Assembly (NCBI GenBank): GCA_024036415.1
Contig: JAMWET010002892.1
Location: 124,501-188,500 of the forward strand
DNA: 64,000 nt
Origin: Prochilodus magdalenae
Lineage: Eukaryota; Chordata; Actinopteri; Characiformes; Prochilodontidae
Reading direction: 5' to 3'
Shown here piece after piece: positions 57,971 through 64,000 of the stretch. Positions within the stretch are counted from its first letter, which is position 1, and each line of letters opens with the position of its first letter. A program made the translations under genes and the position numbers. The notes under the pieces were generated by a model. That model worked only from the letters and a program-made list of their open reading frames with translations. It was not told the DNA's origin and did no database searches.

Positions 57971-59250
57971 AGTAATGCATTATGTCACTTTATGAAGCTT
58001 GGTATGTGATATGTGCTGGTGTATGTATTACCATGTATATCCTGAAACAAAGGCATCTGAGGTCACATGTCCCCGTGAATAGGAGGGGCCAAATCACAGT
58101 CCATTATGATCTAAGGTTCCGGGACCGACCCGGTTTGAGTTGCCACGTCCAGATCAGTGTGTTTCCTGCACTCTGGTATTCCTTCGGCTCTGCCCGAAAT
58201 GCCTTTTACCCTCTGAAGAGTGCTTCTGGCAGTGGCGCCAGGCCTGGACGTAGAACAAGCTGTGCCAATTCACCTGACCGAGGCTCAGAGGCCTTGCTTC
58301 TTGTTTTGTTAATGTTGCAGTGTTTGACACCCAGCAGCTCTCTCCACGGAGCAGAACGGGCTTTCATCCTTAGCCGAAGCCTGGAATAAAACGCAGGCTG
58401 TCAGACAGTTCTGTTCTTCCATCGCTCCATTCGCACAGTCAGCGAGAACCGTTTAGAACGATATACAGAGAGAGTATACGTATGAGTATATATCGCTACT
58501 GAGGAATAGTATATGAACCCTTTGGAGATGGTGTAGTACTCTTCTTAGAAAAGTTAAAAAAATAAATAAATAAAATAAATTGGTCTAAAAGTCACACGGT
58601 TTTCACTGCAGACCAGACCAACATGGAAATTATGGAGCGATCATGCTACATCGCTTCTTAAAATATTCACACTCTCAAAACCCCATACACGAGCCCTGAG
58701 GACTCTAAGGACAATAAGGAACCGCAGGGTGCACCTCTCCTTCGTTTATTCAATTTCCAGTCAAACGGAGAGTATGATGTGTTTACAGGAAAGCGGGAAC
58801 ATCCTCCACTTTTAATGTAAGGTAAAGAAGTGCTATCAGATGTGGTTGTTTTTGGACAGATTTTATAATTACTCCTCTTTAAAGATATTTTTGGGGAGAA
58901 GAAGCTAAACAGAGCAAAAAACCCACAAAACAGGAAATTCCAAAATTCAAAATTGAAAATATTATTAAGAATTATGATTACTACCTCAATTTTCACAACT
59001 TAATACAAAGGACTTTTATTTTGACATGCTATTACAAAAAAAGAGGGTTCGGCCACACTTTCTCAAATTTTGGCAAAAATGTGGTTAACATGGAACACCA
59101 TGAAAAAATGTCTTTATTATAGTAGCGTTTATTTATTTACAAAATTTATTTGAATATAAAAAGGTTTCTACAGGCGTCTAAATAGAGTTTAACAGGCTAG
59201 TCTAAATAACCTGTTCAATTAGAACTTAGGCGGCAAAACCACTCAGTGTA
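57971..59250. other. Intergenic sequence
   Basis: 58010-58400 is GC-balanced single-copy and may be regulatory. The remainder is AT-rich without recognised features. Confidence 0.35.
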
Positions 59251-59269
59251 TGTTCATAATAGTTTTGGG

Positions 59270-59380
59270 CACGATAATAATTAATAATAATAACAATACT
59301 AGAACTACTAATAATAATAATAATACTACTACTAATAAACTTATAATAATAAAATAATAATAATTATTATTAATTGTAAG
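59270..59380. repeat. AAT trinucleotide microsatellite
   Basis: Interrupted AATAAT/ACTACT runs. Confidence 0.9.
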
Positions 59381-59409
59381 CCCCAATAGTTTTACAGCGA
59401 CTGTAAATG

Positions 59410-59735
59410 AGGAGATACTTTTGGGGAGATGGAATGAAACAAACACGAATAAGAAACTGGGGGTGCCCTAACAACCACCTGGAAGACCTGTTACTCGCCC
59501 CCGTCATATATATAACACTTAGAGCTTTCATCTCAGAGAGAGAGGAGAACATCCGGCTCCACTCCTGCTTCAGATCTGAGAAGCTCCACAGAGTTCCTGT
59601 TCACCCTTCCTCCATACTGTGGAGGTCTGAAAGGAGGTGTAGCTGTCCTGAGAAAAGGAGACACACACATCCAACACAGAAGCTTCTGGTCTTCTCAGAA
59701 CAGTGGACTGACCGCTCCAGAGTCCAGACCTTTTG
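59410..59735 (-). repeat. Dispersed repeat family B, copy 2
   Basis: Reverse complement of 10102-10460: CCTAACAACCACCTGGAAGA, CCACTCCTGCTTCAGATCTG, AGGAGGTGTAGCTGTCCTGA. Confidence 0.8.
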
Positions 59736-61502
59736 ACTGGAAGATGAATAAAGCGCGGCCTCTGACTGAACACCTAAACACCCAACACAGCCTAACCTCC
59801 GCCTGCTGGCAGTGGAAGCCAAGGCCTGTTCTAATGCCCACTGGATTCCGTTAGTACCAAACAGGTGGGGGGGGGGGGGTTGAAGGTGGCTGAAGCTATG
59901 CCCTAAATGTGGCGGATGGAGATTAGGATGAAACACGTTTCCTTCCTTTAAACACACGCAGTGTTCAAATTACACAGCCTATCAGAGTCCGGCTGGCACA
60001 GAGCAGGGCGGCGACAGCGCTGGATCAACCGAGTGGTGTTCTTTAAAATAATTAGAATCAGAAACTAGAGTAACGCGTCACTGGAGGGCATTTATACAAC
60101 CTTTATAAACACTTTATAGCATGTTAATGAGCATTTAAATCAGCATCCATAAAGTGTACATCCCTTTCACATCGCTTTAATATAGAGTTCTCCTTTCAGT
60201 GAGAATCTTCATTTCAAAATAAAAGTCTTCATTCTTTTTAAAATCGGTATTATTTTCAGTGAGATGCCTCATTTCTGGACAGGCAAAATAAACAAGGACC
60301 TGGCTTTACCCCTTTAGACAGGAAAGGATGATTTGCACATTCATGAATATGTTATTAAGTGTTTAGGTCAGATGTTATGAAGATGTTACCAAAACTGGCC
60401 GCCCAGAGCTGACCCTGCTACATAGCACTGATAACCATGGCATTCAGTAAATATGTCATGACAGACGCGTCATACGAGTCTGTTCAGCAATATAATACCC
60501 ATAACGCCGAGACTTATGATATCGGTCGTGCGTGTATTGAATCATGGGACATGACCGGCCATGACACCTGTATCATCACCATCTAAAGAAACGCTAGCTC
60601 TAAAACAAGCTCAAGATCTTCAAACCACAGGAGAGACCACGGAGCATTTCTATTGGTCCATTCAGCATTAAACTTCATTAAACTACAGCTGCATCCAAAT
60701 CAGCCACAGACTGCGATGCACATGCCATGACATCTTTATGGCAGGGCTATGGCGGTTCTACGCAGCAGGGTTCAAACCTTCCTGTAATGCTCGTATATCC
60801 AGGGCGGGGGGAGACATGCAAAGCGTCTGATGTCTTTAGCGATGAATTCCATCAGCTGGGGATAGTAGAAGACTCGTCTACAGTCCTACTGTGTGCAATG
60901 AGCTAACGTCCACGACGTGCTTCTACGGGCCACCTGCAGGACCAGTGTCAGGTGTGTGTCAGGTGTGTGTTGTGTCTAGCCGGCCGAGTTGTGTCTGAAC
61001 GCCTGATAAGTACCGGCTGTGTTTTTGTGTTTGCCTAACTCCGCTGGCCCTGCTGTATTGGTTTCGCTCACATGGTAGATTTCGGAGCACGTGTAGGAGG
61101 TGGCTTGTCCGGCCTGGTCTTCTGCTGTATATTTAAAACCCGCTCGGAAGGCCGAGCCTCATGAACAGTTCTTATTCCTATTCTCACGCTGTGAAAGAAT
61201 GTCATGAGCTCGCCACATCCCTCCTCTGGTGTGTCGGCAGTTTCTGCCCACTGGACATTCATTCTGGCCCTGCTGTAGAACACGAGGCCTGTACTGAACC
61301 CGCAGCTCTGATGTTTAAACGGGAATTCTGCAGAAAATAATTCAACAGGATTAAACGGAAGTTATTCAGAGCCGTGGGGAATGGTCACTGTAAAATGGAG
61401 AAACCGAGTGACTCTGATGTCTTTGCTGTGGTAGGGGTGGTGGTGTTAGGAACCCAGCGTCGTAAAATATCAGTAAATCTGTAAAAAAAAAATAATCATG
61501 AG
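59736..61502. other. Intergenic sequence
   Basis: No exon or repeat recognised apart from a G-run at 59866-59878. Confidence 0.4.
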
Positions 61503-62058
61503 CTCACTGGACAAAAACCTGTGTCCCCTGTAACTGAACCGTACTTACCAGTATGTAACCCCTCCACTAGCACCAGTACCAGCTGGGACTGGACTGGGCA
61601 TGTACTGGACGAGGTTCTGGATGTAGCCACATCAGTGTTCAGACACTCTCACATCAGAGAACTGGTCAGCTGGTCCAGATGTGGTGGAGGCCTTCCCTGG
61701 CACAGTTCCGAGGAGAATTCCCTGTAGGCTGGGATTGTATCCACTGCTGGTAGACCCGTATGACCGTACGCTTCCACACACCTGCAGATTCAGCTACTTC
61801 CTTCACACTATGGTCTTTGGCCACGCCCACATGCAGTCCCTCCTTTTAGCCAATCATTAACATCTGCTCTGGAGCCATTTTCCACACATGGAACGAGACA
61901 TTCCCTGCACTGTAGCACCTCTTCCCAATCTATGGATCCCGTCACTCACACCCCGCAGGGATTTATAGCCCCGTCCTCCTTGCGCAGCCCCACCTGCAGG
62001 AGCCTGAAAGTACTACTACTATCCACACCCAGGCTGATTCATATATTTGTCCAGTGAG
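61503..62058 (-). mobile_element. Deleted Tc1-like element, family T, copy 4, with terminal inverted repeats
   Basis: Bounded by CTCACTGGACAAA at 61503-61515 and TTTGTCCAGTGAG at 62046-62058, perfect 13-bp inverted repeats. The body matches copies 1-3 on the minus strand. About 556 bp, the most complete copy, and it defines the family ends. No transposase beyond the N-terminal fragment. Confidence 0.8.
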
Positions 62059-62890
62059 ATAATCTATCGGGACCCTGCTTGTCCCATTAATGTATTTACA
62101 CATATGTACATTTCAGGCTAAAGTCTTCATAAGCATTTCATATAATAACTTTTTGTGATGGAGCCAAACGCCTGGTTCCCATCACCACCACTGTGAACGG
62201 TCCTGACTCAGCAGGAAGGCATTCAGCTACACAGAAATTTGTAAAAATATTTTGGTGGAATTCCCCTTAACACCAGCTGCGCTGTATCTGTTGGACGGAC
62301 AGCACACTCAGACAGTAATAAGAACTCTGCTACTATGTGGACGGTGTATGTATTTGTACATGTTCTACTGAACCATACTCGTAACGCTCTGCCGCTCACA
62401 CAGGGTCTGCACTGAAGCAGCTTTCACATTTCCTTCCTTTTGGCTTTTTGCGGACTGAATGCCTCACTGAGTGACTTCTGAACAGCGTTAAGTCTTTCTG
62501 CCTCACATCTCTCCATCTACTCGGGACCTTTTCTCACTCATGACCATGGAAACCTTTTCTTTGGGCTTTTATTTCTCTGTAAATAATGCTGTAGTGGTTA
62601 CAATTTAACAGGAAAGGCAAAGCGTTTCCTCGACTCCATCTCATGGCTGCAGTGCCTTGTAAGACATGCGTTGTTGTTTTGAAATGGTTTGGTTCCAGTC
62701 TGCACCGTTTTAGTAAAAGTTGTACAAAAGGAAACTCGGGGGTCTGTCTCACTGATTGCCTTCTGTCCTGCATGAATGCATGTAAATGCGGCTGTGCTCC
62801 ACCTGCATGATCCTCGCCTTCAAATCAAACGCCTATTGACCTTGTTCTTTAGCGCTTTGATCAGGCCTGGCGTTTTATCAGTACGGCATC
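62059..62890. other. Intergenic sequence
   Basis: No feature recognised. Confidence 0.4.
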
Positions 62891-62894
62891 TGTC

Positions 62895-64000
62895 AGGGTT
62901 AGGGTTAGGGTTGTGGGCTGAGAGCCAAACCAACTCAGCCCACAGTTCTGAGTATGAACCCGACCAGAGGCCAGAAAAAATTTGTATGAAATCACAACCC
63001 AACACAGCTCAAGTCGAGCCAAACCAACCTGACCCAACCTGACCCAACTTGACCCAGCCCTACCCAACCTGACCCAACTCAACCTGAGTCACGGCAAGTC
63101 CTTGGACTGCGGGAGGAAACTCACAGGGACACCAGGCGAGACAACAGTTGTTTGACAAAATTATCTGAACATGATCTGAGTGGAAACGTTCTGAAAGCCA
63201 AATTCAGCTCCTTCAAACCTTCTTTATCAAAGCTCAACCCAACCCAACTCGAGCCACCCCCAACCCTACCTGAAGTTCTGAATGAAAATGATCTGTCTGA
63301 ACGTTTGAGTGGAAATCACAATAATCATCTGTTCAACCTCAAGATAAAAAATACAGCCCACAAACCAAAACCAAAAAGTATTGTGATATGCACAGTTACT
63401 CAAACCCTGACCCAACCCAAATAACCTCATCAGGTTCTGAATTCTTAAATGATCTAAAACTGTTATCGACAACATCAAGTTTTGAATCTGAACCCAACCT
63501 CTGCCAAAAAAGAATTTAAGCACAACCCAACCAGACCCAACTTGAGCTAACTCAACTCAACCTGACCCAACATGACCCAACCTGACCCAACTTGAGCTAA
63601 CTCAGCTCAACCTGACCCAACATGACCCAACCTGACCCAACTTGAGCTAACTCAACCTGATCCAGCCTGACAATACTGTCTGAACGAGATGACTGGAAAT
63701 ACATCCTCAAGTTCTGAGAGCCAAATACAGCCCACAAACCTTCTTTCCAAACCCAAACAATCCATAGCATTAAGTTTGAATCTGAACCTGACCCAAGTTT
63801 GAAAAGTTCTGAATGCCTAAATCAGAACTGAATTGTTTATCCAGCCTTAAATTCCTGACAGAGTGCCTGGCGAAATTCTTTCTAAACATGACCGGACTGG
63901 AAACCAAGAGCCAAATACAGACCAGAAACCTTTCTAAATCCAAACAACCCATTTTAACTTTTCAGAATTCGACTGTGAGTGGGGTCAGTAGTTCTGAACA
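62895..64000. repeat. Telomere-like triplet and decayed long-period repeat
   Basis: Three AGGGTT units at 62895-62912, then a degenerate repeat in which GAGCCAAATACAGCCCACAA and variants recur at about 62931, 63188, 63345, 63717 and 63907. CTGACCCAACTTGAGCTAAC-type short repeats are concentrated at 63000-63080 and 63520-63670. Runs off the right edge. Confidence 0.6.

Overview
The window is vertebrate nuclear DNA, almost certainly from a teleost fish. It carries one protein-coding gene with GT-AG introns, many Tc1/mariner-type fragments, tRNA-derived SINEs with the tail common in fish SINEs, and a large load of minisatellites. Several dispersed repeats, notably one with inverted arms around GATCCACC and the core CACTGCAGTG, are types I associate with Otophysi (catfish, characins, electric fishes). 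That narrower placement is inference. There are no bacterial, viral or organellar gene features.

The only gene I can support is fbxl16 (F-box and leucine-rich-repeat protein 16), plus strand, coding from 38808 to 51489 in five exons: 38808-39455, 44785-45293, 46882-46966, 47101-47164 and 51341-51489. All four introns have GT-AG ends and compatible phases, and the joined product is 484 residues. A clean acceptor at 38790-38791, just before the start codon, shows that at least one untranslated 5' exon lies upstream. The best candidate ends at 19418 in a CAG|GTAAGC donor. Two other promoter-like places are a stretch at 5330-5640 with two perfect CREs and a TATA-type site at 13467. The 3' UTR runs from 51490 with AATAAA signals at 52057 and 52254.

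Layout: 1-5 kb, two minisatellites and two or three dispersed elements. 5.3-5.7 kb, CpG-rich promoter-like sequence. 5.7-12.1 kb, microsatellites, 21-bp and 26-bp minisatellites, a SINE and a cluster of TTAA-ended MITEs. 12-15 kb, mostly single-copy and GC-rich. 16.0-17.7 kb, a 19-bp array. 18.3-19.4 kb, a foldback repeat, a GA tract and the candidate first exon. 19.9-22.7 kb, a 41-bp array. 23-26 kb, old repeats and single-copy sequence resembling conserved noncoding DNA. 26-31 kb, Tc1-like copies including an inverted pair. 32.8-34.7 kb, a 31-bp array. 36.7-38.6 kb, a deleted Tc1-like element and tandem LTR/primer-binding-site remnants. 38.8-52.3 kb, fbxl16, whose introns contain 30-, 42-, 21- and 46-bp arrays and a dead Tc1-like copy. 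52.3-64 kb, 3' flank with a foldback MITE, a SINE, candidate regulatory DNA, another deleted Tc1-like element and a decayed repeat.

Twelve separate minisatellite arrays occupy about 13.8 kb, roughly 21-22% of the window. This is the most striking property of the locus. Three details stand out: a 42-bp minisatellite that looks built from a Tc1-like terminal inverted repeat, one 21-bp minisatellite present at two loci in opposite orientation, and a 46-bp intronic satellite with a homogenised core and decayed flanks. I found no evidence of a new gene system. Nearly all the long open frames outside fbxl16 are by-products of tandem repeats.
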